From contig DAFR01000087.1 in assembly GCA_002497965.1 (NCBI GenBank), positions 6,508-19,415 of the forward strand: 12,908 nucleotides of DNA, given 5' to 3'. Shown here one piece after another: positions 7,320 through 12,643 of the stretch. This DNA is from Methanomicrobiaceae archaeon UBA436 (GTDB lineage Archaea; Halobacteriota; Methanomicrobia; Methanomicrobiales; Methanoculleaceae). Numbering within the stretch: position 1 is the stretch's first letter; the number at the start of each line of letters is the position of its first letter. The notes beneath the pieces were generated by a model. It ran no database searches. It saw nothing but the letters and a program-made list of their open reading frames with translations, and had not been told where the DNA came from. The position numbers and the translations under genes are program-made.

Positions 7320-7411
7320 GCTGTGGGAGTCCGGGATCCGACGTCAATCGAGACACCCGGCCCCCGCGGGATACCGCGTGCGGCTTCCCCGATGGAGACT
7401 TCGCGGTTCTT
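7222..7411 (-). promoter_or_regulatory. Structured 5' leader of the 6811-7221 gene
   Basis: About 190 bases between the TATA box and the start codon. In minus-strand order it holds a GCGG-TATC-CCGC hairpin, the shared GCGTGCCCGGAGG (7309-7321) that folds as GCCC-GGA-GGGC inside an ACAGC/GCTGT stem, then AGGGATAGCCGTTGCGGT (7266-7283). The first two elements recur in the leader at 902-1090; the last two recur in the leader at 9276-9449. Confidence 0.6.
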
Positions 7412-7439
7412 CTTTATATCGTTTCTCGGACAAACACCG
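7412..7439 (-). promoter_or_regulatory. Promoter with shared motif, copy before the 6811-7221 gene
   Basis: The minus strand reads CGGTGTTTGTCCGAGAAACG followed at once by ATATAAAG, a good archaeal TATA box. The half-sites GTTT and AAAC, seven bases apart, form an inverted repeat that would lie over the TFB/TBP site. The same motif occurs at 8888-8917, 9229-9254 and 10836-10861. Confidence 0.65.
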
Positions 7440-7478
7440 ATTCGTCCGGGCATTCAGAGACCTCAAGTTCAGGGAAAA

Positions 7479-7557
7479 AGAGCGGGAGTGCAGGTATCGG
7501 AGCCTGGTAATCCGGTGCACCCTCAAAAAATGGAGGGTAAGCAGAGTGCGCGCACTC
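7479..7557 (-). repeat. Structured intergenic repeat, copy 2
   Basis: Positions 7479-7518 are identical to 3362-3401. The spacer forms a clear hairpin here: ACCCTC (7519-7524) with GAGGGT (7533-7538). The palindrome is GAGTGCGCGCACTC (7544-7557), in which the G-C pair of copy 1 is replaced by A-T on both arms, a compensatory change. On the minus strand the element ends in CTCTTTTT. It lies between the stop of the wHTH regulator gene (7600) and the promoter at 7439, so it is well placed as a terminator. Confidence 0.65.
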
Positions 7558-7599
7558 GGGGCCGCAGCGGGGCCGGGCATCACGACGAACGATCGCTGT

Positions 7600-8472
7600 T
7601 CATGGGGGGCCGCTGACATCCTTCCCCAGGGCTGATCCCTCCGGCGGGTGCTGCCGCGCTCCGCGCCGGTTCGGTGTGACGATTCGCATACCCGTCAGTA
7701 TACGAGAATAGTTCTTGGCGAGGGTATACCGCACATACCGTCCGTCCCTCTCTGCGATCACAACACCCAGATCTTCCAGATATCTTACGTGTTCACGGAC
7801 CGTGGCTCCGGATAGCCCGACGTCTTCTGCAATTTCTTCGTTGCATGCGCCTTGATTGAGATAGATCCCTGTTATAATTCTCCGCAGACTCTCATTCCTC
7901 AGTGCGATGATGAGGGTCTCTTCCTCGGCCGAGTATGGAGCATCTGCAACGAAGTAATGAATCCTCCCTCTTCCCGATACCGTCTTTAAGAGACCCACGG
8001 ATTCCATTGTTTTCATATGGTAATCAAGCGTCCCTCGCGTCAGAGGTACACGCCTCGATATCTCCCTAAAGTGCAATCCAGGGTTCCTCTTGACAAATCT
8101 CAAGATCTTGCGTCTCTGCGGACTCTCAAGAGCGTTTTCTTTGCAAATCCGTTTGTATCCGAGGTATCCGGCGGCCTTCAACGGAATGAGGGTCTCGATC
8201 GGGGCTGCCGTCAACTGGGGAAATATGGATACCAGCAGGAAGAGCCAGAACGGTATTGGATCTATCTCCTGCACCTTCTCGCCCGATACAGACATGCCGG
8301 GCTCTTTCCCGACATTCCTCGAAGGCCGGACCGTGTATTCGGTGGCATCGGCAACAGACACCAGCAGCACCAAAAAGAGGACCGAGAGGGTACACAGCCG
8401 GATAAGTCTACCTGGCCTAGTACGGGTAGAGGTTGAGGGTGTATGATCTCTCGGATGATACTCTTTCGCCAT
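7600..8472 (-). CDS. Membrane-anchored regulator with two winged-helix domains
   Basis: About 290 residues from ATG 8472 (MAKEYHPRDH); the frame is open to 8544, but those codons overlap the upstream gene further. Residues 24-42 (IRLCTLSVLFLVLLVSVA) form a signal or membrane segment, an external stretch follows, and PIPFWLFLLVSIFPQLTAAP (73-92) begins a second membrane segment. Then come two winged helices: RRKILRFVKRNPGLHFREIS with LTRGTLDYHMKTMESVGLLK (about 120-178), and ESLRRIITGIYLNQGACNEE with SGATVREHVRYLEDLGVV (about 194-250). The layout matches archaeal membrane-bound predicted regulators (COG3398-like). It overlaps the 3' end of the secreted gene 8417-8869, so the two are co-expressed. 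I infer that it senses an envelope cue and controls the nearby secreted genes. Confidence 0.85.
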   Translation of the reverse strand: MAKEYHPRDHTPSTSTRTRPGRLIRLCTLSVLFLVLLVSVADATEYTVRPSRNVGKEPGMSVSGEKVQEIDPIPFWLFLLVSIFPQLTAAPIETLIPLKAAGYLGYKRICKENALESPQRRKILRFVKRNPGLHFREISRRVPLTRGTLDYHMKTMESVGLLKTVSGRGRIHYFVADAPYSAEEETLIIALRNESLRRIITGIYLNQGACNEEIAEDVGLSGATVREHVRYLEDLGVVIAERDGRYVRYTLAKNYSRILTGMRIVTPNRRGARQHPPEGSALGKDVSGPP

Positions 8473-8869
8473 ATACATCAAACGTCCAGGTTCCCTGGTC
8501 CACATAATTGCCATCTGGGTCAATGTCGATATGAATCTTGCCATCCATCATTCCGTCGCTACTGTCGCGGAACGTGCCGATCCTGCTTCCCGAAGGGGTG
8601 TAGATGGTCAACGCCAGAGAATCGGAGGCCGAGCCCCAGCTCAGGTATACCTCAAGGTATGCGACCTCACTCCCGACATAAAATTGGTGCCTGTTGGTCT
8701 CGCCCTGGCCGACGGTGTCGGAGAGTCCTAGCGTCGTCACCGGGTCGTCCGACACCGAAGGGCGGACCTTGTATCCGACGCCTTCGTTCGCCGATACAGG
8801 AGGCACGGCAAGGAAGGCAACGGCGAGCAGCAGGGCAAAAGCCATGCATTTTCTCTTTGCTGATACCAT
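8417..8869 (-). CDS. Secreted PPC-like beta-sandwich protein
   Basis: A 150-residue protein with a signal peptide (SAKRKCMAFALLLAVAFLAV, PPVSA, cleavage near residue 27). The mature part matches the pattern of bacterial pre-peptidase C-terminal (PPC) domains: GQGETNRHQFYVGSEVAYLE, then VYLSWGSASDSLALTIYTPSG, an acidic turn IDIDPDGNYV, and GTWTFDVYGERV, ending SYTLNLYPY. Such domains are usually attached to secreted peptidases; here it stands alone. A TATA-like CATAAAAC lies about 28 bases before the ATG and there is no Shine-Dalgarno, so the mRNA is probably leaderless. Its 3' end overlaps the wHTH regulator gene. It may be the regulator's extracellular partner (inference). Confidence 0.82.
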   Translation of the reverse strand: MVSAKRKCMAFALLLAVAFLAVPPVSANEGVGYKVRPSVSDDPVTTLGLSDTVGQGETNRHQFYVGSEVAYLEVYLSWGSASDSLALTIYTPSGSRIGTFRDSSDGMMDGKIHIDIDPDGNYVDQGTWTFDVYGERVSSERSYTLNLYPY

Positions 8870-8887
8870 GAAGGAGGGTTGTGTTCC

Positions 8888-8917
8888 GCGTTTTATGAGT
8901 TTTATGTGGCAAACACC
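8888..8917 (-). promoter_or_regulatory. Promoter with shared motif, before the 8417-8869 gene
   Basis: On the minus strand CGGTGTTTGCCACATAAAAC is followed by CATAAAACG about 28 bases upstream of the start codon. The GTTT and AAA(A)C half-sites match the other copies at 7412-7439, 9229-9254 and 10836-10861, though here no long leader follows. This gene and the wHTH regulator behind it would share this promoter, so autoregulation is possible. Confidence 0.6.
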
Positions 8918-8961
8918 GATTCTATTCTCATCTCTACCCTCTCCCTTTCCTGGAGACGAAC

Positions 8962-9129
8962 GTGTTTGAGGAGCAACACGACCGTATCGTGCCTGGAACC
9001 GGTGTATCTGAAGAAATTGGTGCGGTGCGGGCGTACCGGGACGACCTGCGCGCAGTGAGCGGCGAGGAGGTCTCTACGCCGGATCTCCAGGAACAATACT
9101 GCTCATACCAGCCCTGCAACTCCCATTGA
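8962..9129 (+). pseudogene. C-terminal gene remnant, copy A
   Basis: The plus strand reads VFEEQHDRIVPGTGVSEEIG, AVRAYRDDLRAVSGEEVSTP, DLQEQYCSYQPCNSH and TGA at 9127-9129. It is homologous to the C-terminal part of the frame at 10457-10720. Between the copies, in the core EIGAVRxYRDDLRAV nearly all base changes are at third codon positions, so this strand and frame was under protein selection. No start codon or promoter precedes it; upstream lies the divergent promoter at 8888-8917. It is the tail of a lost gene of unknown family. Confidence 0.6.
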
Positions 9130-9228
9130 GAGGGAATTCTCCTGCGAGGGTCTCATGCAGGTGAGGTTATCTATGGCGATCCCGGGGCGTTATCCCTGCT
9201 GATTTCCAGAATAGTCGCGTGTCGAGTT

Positions 9229-9254
9229 GGTGTTTGTCCCATAAACAGTTTATC
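9229..9254 (+). promoter_or_regulatory. Promoter with shared motif, before the 9450 gene
   Basis: GGTGTTTGTCCCATAAAC is followed by AGTTTATC, a TATA-like box. Just downstream CGTCCA-AG-TGGACG (9261-9274) forms a dyad that would lie between the TATA box and the start point, a possible operator. Positions 9222-9279 match 10829-10886 at 57 of 58 bases. Confidence 0.6.
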
Positions 9255-9275
9255 CCGAAACGTCCAAGTGGACGA

Positions 9276-9449
9276 TTGTAGGTACCGCAGGCGGTGCCTG
9301 TAACTATGCGGGGGTTCACCCGGCCAAGAGCGAATCGGATGAGTGAACGTCCCGCGTGCCCGGAGGCTAATGATGCAGTTGGCTTCCATCAGGGATAGCC
9401 ATTGCGGTCCTGTGGCCTTCCGGGATGACAACAATTGGGAAGTGAAAAA
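9276..9449 (+). promoter_or_regulatory. Structured 5' leader of the 9450 gene
   Basis: It begins with a nine-pair hairpin AGGTACCGC/GCGGTGCCT (9280-9299, with G-T wobble), then a GTTCAC/GTGAAC stem (9314-9319 with 9343-9348), then GCGTGCCCGGAGG (9354-9366), which is shared with the leaders at 968-980 and 7309-7321, and AGGGATAGCCATTGCGGT (9391-9408). The GGAGG could serve as Shine-Dalgarno for the small frame starting at 9370 or 9373. Confidence 0.6.
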
Positions 9450-9453
9450 ATGA
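9370..9453 (+). CDS. Upstream reading frame coupled to the 9450 gene
   Basis: ATG-ATG at 9370-9375 sits three to six bases after GGAGG and opens a 27-residue frame (MMQLASIRDSHCGPVAF, then RDDNNWEVKK). Its TGA overlaps the next ATG as ATGA. The peptide shares RDS(H/R)CG with the frame before the small secreted gene at 7221. This start is much better supported than that of the other copy. A coupled leader peptide is the simplest reading. Confidence 0.45.
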   Translation: MMQLASIRDSHCGPVAFRDDNNWEVKK

Positions 9454-10241
9454 AAGCAAAACGTCTCTCGGGAGTCAGCCTCCTGTTTGTTGTACTGATG
9501 GTTTCCGGTGCGACTCTTGTGCCGGCGGTGAGTGCATCAAAGGTAACTGAGCAACACGCTTCGATCGAACAACTGGCTGCTGCAAACGGCATACTCCTAA
9601 AGCATTTCGACTCAAAAGATTTGGTTTTCGAGAAAGTGGGACAAAGAATGTATTTCAGCGGCACGATCGCCTACGAGGCTGAAGCCGAAGTAGGGGGCAC
9701 GTTGAATCAGGTGAAAAGTACGGATCTGGTCCAAGGGTATCTCGATCAGGACGGAACATACCATGTCACCTCTTCTGGACAGGACAGGAGTATAGTAATT
9801 GATGTGCAATTGATCGACGAGTCGGAACAATCCAAAACATATCTGTGTTCTCAGCAAGTGATCGAAGGTGACGAAAAATCCTGCTCAAATCAGGTTTTTA
9901 CGGTACCAAGATCTTATAAAACTCAGGTTGAACTAGCGGGAGTTACCTACCTCAGTGACGGCGATAAAATAAGAGTGGATCTCCCTAGTGCAGCACCGTA
10001 CGGTTCAATTAAGGTATTAGATGATGTAAAAGCAAGTCAGGTCCAGCAGGGCTCTACACTTGTGGCTATCATTCTTACGGCGTTAGGTTTACCTGAAGTC
10101 GGTGCAGTTTTTCAACTTCTTGCCCTCGCTCTTGAGGCTATTGCAGATTACGGTGAAGTGGATATGTCAGATATTTACGTTGACTTCTTCATTACACTTG
10201 GTGGCACTGCGTATGCTGAGGTCGATTATTTCTACTATTAA
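9450..10241 (+). CDS. Secreted protein with hydrophobic C-terminal hairpin
   Basis: A 263-residue protein from ATG 9450 (MKAKRLSGVSLLFVVLMVSG), preceded by GGGAAGTG; an in-frame TTG at 9435 is less likely. The signal peptide ends LVPAVSA at about residue 29. The mature part is beta-rich and polar with two cysteines (LCSQQVIEGDEKSCSNQ). It is followed near the C terminus (about 202-235) by two hydrophobic helices, STLVAIILTALGLPEVGAVF and QLLALALEAIADY, and a short beta end rich in Tyr. Such a late amphipathic or hydrophobic hairpin could insert in a membrane. Codon use is more AT-rich than in the permeases. A two-helix membrane protein gene follows 22 bases downstream. I recognise no family. 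Confidence 0.8.
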   Translation: MKAKRLSGVSLLFVVLMVSGATLVPAVSASKVTEQHASIEQLAAANGILLKHFDSKDLVFEKVGQRMYFSGTIAYEAEAEVGGTLNQVKSTDLVQGYLDQDGTYHVTSSGQDRSIVIDVQLIDESEQSKTYLCSQQVIEGDEKSCSNQVFTVPRSYKTQVELAGVTYLSDGDKIRVDLPSAAPYGSIKVLDDVKASQVQQGSTLVAIILTALGLPEVGAVFQLLALALEAIADYGEVDMSDIYVDFFITLGGTAYAEVDYFYY

Positions 10242-10263
10242 AACCCATTTTTTTGGAGACCCT

Positions 10264-10455
10264 ATGCTGAAGCAATACTTATTATGGGCCTGGAAGATCA
10301 GCCTGATCATCGCCGCCCCCCTGTTTGCCTTCGACCTCTATTGCTACTATTGGTCTGTGGAATGCCCCGCACAGGAGGTTATTCATTATCTGGTCCCCGG
10401 GTTGGTTATACTGTCCGCGGTTTCGTTGTACCTAAGCAGGCGCGTGACAGAATAG
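10264..10455 (+). CDS. Small two-helix membrane protein
   Basis: A 63-residue protein from ATG 10264, with GGAG eight bases upstream; a longer open frame back to 10102 is the shadow of the previous gene. It has two membrane helices, LLWAWKISLIIAAPLFAFDL and HYLVPGLVILSAVSLYL, joined by a loop with YCYYWSVECPAQEV, and a basic end SRRVTE. It is probably in one operon with the secreted protein upstream, although a run of seven T (10247-10253) between them could partly terminate transcription. It could be an accessory or protection protein for that secreted product (inference only). Confidence 0.65.
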   Translation: MLKQYLLWAWKISLIIAAPLFAFDLYCYYWSVECPAQEVIHYLVPGLVILSAVSLYLSRRVTE

Positions 10456-10456
10456 G

Positions 10457-10720
10457 ATGGAACAAATTTTTTGCTTCCGGTGGGTACCATATGCACCCTC
10501 CGTTGTCCCGATGGGGCCTGCTCATCAGCACTGGCTTGAATTCCCAGAGGATATGACCCGCGTGCATGTGTCTGAGGACCATTGCGGCCGTATCGTACCT
10601 GTAATTACCATATCCAAAGAGATTGGCGCAGTACGGACATACCGGGACGACCTGCGCGCGGTGGACGGCGAGAGTATCCCTGCACCGAATGTACGGAAAC
10701 ATCTCTGTTCATTCTGGTGA
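10457..10720 (+). pseudogene. Frame ending in the conserved tail, copy B
   Basis: An ATG one base after the previous stop opens an 87-codon frame. Its first part (MEQIFCFRWVPYAPSVVPMG, then PAHQHWLEFP) has no counterpart in copy A. From 10565 it matches the remnant at 8962-9129: HVSEDHCGRIVP, then EIGAVRTYRDDLRAVDGE, ending NVRKHLCSFW. It may be a real small gene closing this operon, or a second tail of a lost larger gene now fused to a new start. Third-position changes in the shared core show past protein selection. Confidence 0.4.
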
Positions 10721-10828
10721 AACTTTTGCCTTCGGGCGCGGGTTCTCCCGGGAGGTGTCTGCTATAGGCAGTGTTGTCTATAGCAATCCCGGGGTGTTAG
10801 AACAGCTCTTTTCCAGAACAGTCAGGTT

Positions 10829-10961
10829 TCGAGTTGGTGTTTGTCCCATAAACGGTTTATCCCGAAACGTCCAAGTGGACGATTGTGGGTGCCGCCTGCA
10901 ACGGTGCGGAGGTTCACCCGGCCGGTTTGCCAAACGTCCGGGTGAACGTCCCGCGCGCCCC
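10829..10961 (+). promoter_or_regulatory. Second copy of promoter and leader, without an adjacent gene
   Basis: It carries the same motif (GGTGTTTGTCCCATAAAC then GGTTTATC, 10836-10861), the CGTCCA-AG-TGGACG dyad (10868-10881), and a leader with GTTCACCCGG (10912-10921) pairing perfectly with CCGGGTGAAC (10938-10947) around an inner GTTT-GCC-AAAC. It ends in a diverged form of the GCCCGGAGG element. No credible coding region starts within 500 bases, so it may be an orphan promoter or may transcribe a non-coding RNA. Confidence 0.55.
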
Positions 10962-11290
10962 TGCGGAGATCCGGGGATGGTTTATGCAGGTGATTCGAGG
11001 GCAGGTGTTCGGTTCGTTTCTGTGGCGGAGCGAAAGCACCCCCTCTTCTTTGCGCATCCCGCCGAATGCCGGATCTATTCCGGTATTGCTGTCTCCGAGG
11101 TAGCGAGCGTGCATCAACTCCGGACGCCAGATTTAATCTCTCCATGGCGCATCCCGGAGCATGCTTTCCGGGATCGAAAGCAGTGTTCTTTCTGTGAGAA
11201 ATGGGTTCTCTCCTCTGCCTTTCTTCCTCGCGGAGGAATCGATCTCTTCATTTTCGGGAACATCCCCGGACGTGTAAAGGAATGTGACAG
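10962..11290. other. Hairpin-bearing stretch without a convincing gene
   Basis: No frame here has a start site or convincing composition. Two strong inverted repeats stand out: AATGCCGGA with TCCGGTATT (11065-11073 and 11079-11087, nine pairs, one of them G-T) and ATCCCGGA with TCCGGGAT (11151-11158 and 11167-11174). Neither is followed by a long T tract. Confidence 0.5.
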
Positions 11291-11498
11291 AATTTATAAG
11301 TAGTACAGCTTTCATCTCATTGTGTGGATGCTTCCTTGAAGCGTCCGCAAAAGTCCGCGGAGGGTCCTCCCATCCACGGTTGACGCCCGGATGATAGAAC
11401 CCCCGCATCATGCCCGGAGGCAAAAGGAACGTAAGCGTTCTGCATACTTAAACATGTCTCTCTCCTGCCTCTGGGGACTGAAAATAGAGTTGAAACAG
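11291..11498 (+). promoter_or_regulatory. Promoter and structured leader of the G1-like gene
   Basis: TTTATAAG (11293-11300) is the best TATA box on this side and predicts a start point near 11320. The transcript would begin with a stem GTGGATG/CATCCAC (11324-11330 with 11371-11377) enclosing smaller hairpins. TGCC-CGGA-GGCA (11411-11422) follows, the same hairpin class as in the other leaders, and then GAACG-TAAG-CGTTC (11427-11440). The GGTGTTTG motif is absent here; a copy lies 450 bases upstream. Confidence 0.6.
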
Positions 11499-11529
11499 AT
11501 GAGGGAAAACTGGAATACAGGTACTCTCC

Positions 11530-12633
11530 ATGCTTCTGACGGTGTTGCTGGTGAACATGGTTTTGGTGCCTGCGGTGAGCGCGGAAGCAGAGGCTACTGG
11601 AGGGGTCGATCTGGATCAGTATACGATTCCCAATCTGAAGATGGACAGATCAATTGAGACGATCGCAATCTCCGTGATATTAAGTCTTCAGGGGGAACCG
11701 GACAAGACAGAAAGCGGCACATACGGGATACCATTCGGTTCTATCGTTTTCCATGCGGCGGACGGGATAACGCGGATCTTCGATAAGGACGGCGACCAGT
11801 TGCTCTCAATCAGTGACGAGCGCTCCGAAAAAATACCCACACCTGCTGGCGTTGAGAAGCCCTGCACCTGGGTGCACCAGATACCAGATGATTCAAGGGC
11901 ATATTACAGGGGTGACACCATATTTGTTCTCGACCCTGCGGGGGAGCTGATCCTCCGGGTCATCAACGAGGGTACTGCCTCTAAACCGTATCCAGAATCA
12001 ACACGGGGTTGGACAGGTCATGACTGGCTGGAATCAGCGGAAGATTATCTTAACGGCATTACAGAGTATACCGCATACTGGACGGTCCCATCTGCTCCAC
12101 CTTCACTTGAGGTTGGTGAGATGATCTATTTATTTAACGTTATACAGGGAAATACACCCAGTCCCTACTTGCTCCAGCCCGTAATCCGGTATAATCCACA
12201 ACAACAGAGGTGGGAAGGACAGGCATGGGGGTGCGATCCTGATGGCACCGACCTTATCGGGTCGACTATCGTGTTGAACACGGGGGACACGATGGAAGGG
12301 CGTATATATTGGGATGGTGTTAGGAATCTCTGGATTGTCACATTGGAGGACCGCACAACAGGTCAGAGCAGTGTAGTCGCACCAGACAGTATCCAGCCCC
12401 AGAGCAATTGCCTGGTGGCATGTGCACTGGAAGGCTGGTATGTCGACGACAATACCGATGTGCCGGGTGACACGAGGTTTTACAGTATGTCGTACAAAGC
12501 ATATGGCGTACCCATGATGAACGTACATCTGGACCCGTGGTACTCGTCGTTCGCTCCCCAGGAGATAATTGACCAATGTTTTGTCGAAATAATACAAAAC
12601 CCATATCAGGTAAAACTCCATACTGCGAACTAG
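11530..12633 (+). CDS. Secreted G1 (eqolisin) peptidase-like protein
   Basis: 367 residues from ATG 11530. A signal peptide core (MLLTVLLVNMVLVPAVSA) lacks the usual basic start; an ATG at 11499 in another frame suggests a lost N terminus. Residues about 62-146 form a beta domain. Residues about 178-308 resemble scytalidoglutamic-type peptidases from memory: YTAYWTVPSAP, YLLQPVIRY with Q216, a GDT turn (252-254), EDRTTGQS (273-280) and ALEGWYVDD with E301. Q216 and E301 would be the Gln/Glu catalytic pair of that family. If right, it is an exported acid-type peptidase or a lectin-like relative. The lipoprotein gene follows with its Shine-Dalgarno at this stop codon, so they form an operon. 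Confidence 0.7.
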   Translation: MLLTVLLVNMVLVPAVSAEAEATGGVDLDQYTIPNLKMDRSIETIAISVILSLQGEPDKTESGTYGIPFGSIVFHAADGITRIFDKDGDQLLSISDERSEKIPTPAGVEKPCTWVHQIPDDSRAYYRGDTIFVLDPAGELILRVINEGTASKPYPESTRGWTGHDWLESAEDYLNGITEYTAYWTVPSAPPSLEVGEMIYLFNVIQGNTPSPYLLQPVIRYNPQQQRWEGQAWGCDPDGTDLIGSTIVLNTGDTMEGRIYWDGVRNLWIVTLEDRTTGQSSVVAPDSIQPQSNCLVACALEGWYVDDNTDVPGDTRFYSMSYKAYGVPMMNVHLDPWYSSFAPQEIIDQCFVEIIQNPYQVKLHTAN

Positions 12634-12643
12634 AGGTGATCGA

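Noticed and set aside
7479..7557. tRNA or tRNA fragment
   Set aside because: The paired, GC-rich look suggested it, but no T-loop GTTCGA-like sequence, anticodon arm or acceptor pairing can be found.
8902..9096. Minus-strand frame similar to one at 10406-10702
   Set aside because: The similarity is the mirror of the plus-strand tail. Substitutions between copies fall on third positions of the plus frame, so the minus frame is a shadow.
10623..11303. Plus-strand frame of 226 codons
   Set aside because: It runs through the remnant in a wrong frame, then through the promoter copy and hairpins. There is no signal, domain or ribosome site, and the composition is Arg/Gly/Cys-rich, typical of a shadow frame in GC-rich DNA.
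11133..11423. Minus-strand frame of 96 codons (tail NPFLTERTLLSIPESM looks plausible)
   Set aside because: It is antisense to the best TATA box and the leader hairpin of the G1-like gene, and has no ribosome site. It was kept out for lack of support, though a small protein cannot be fully excluded.
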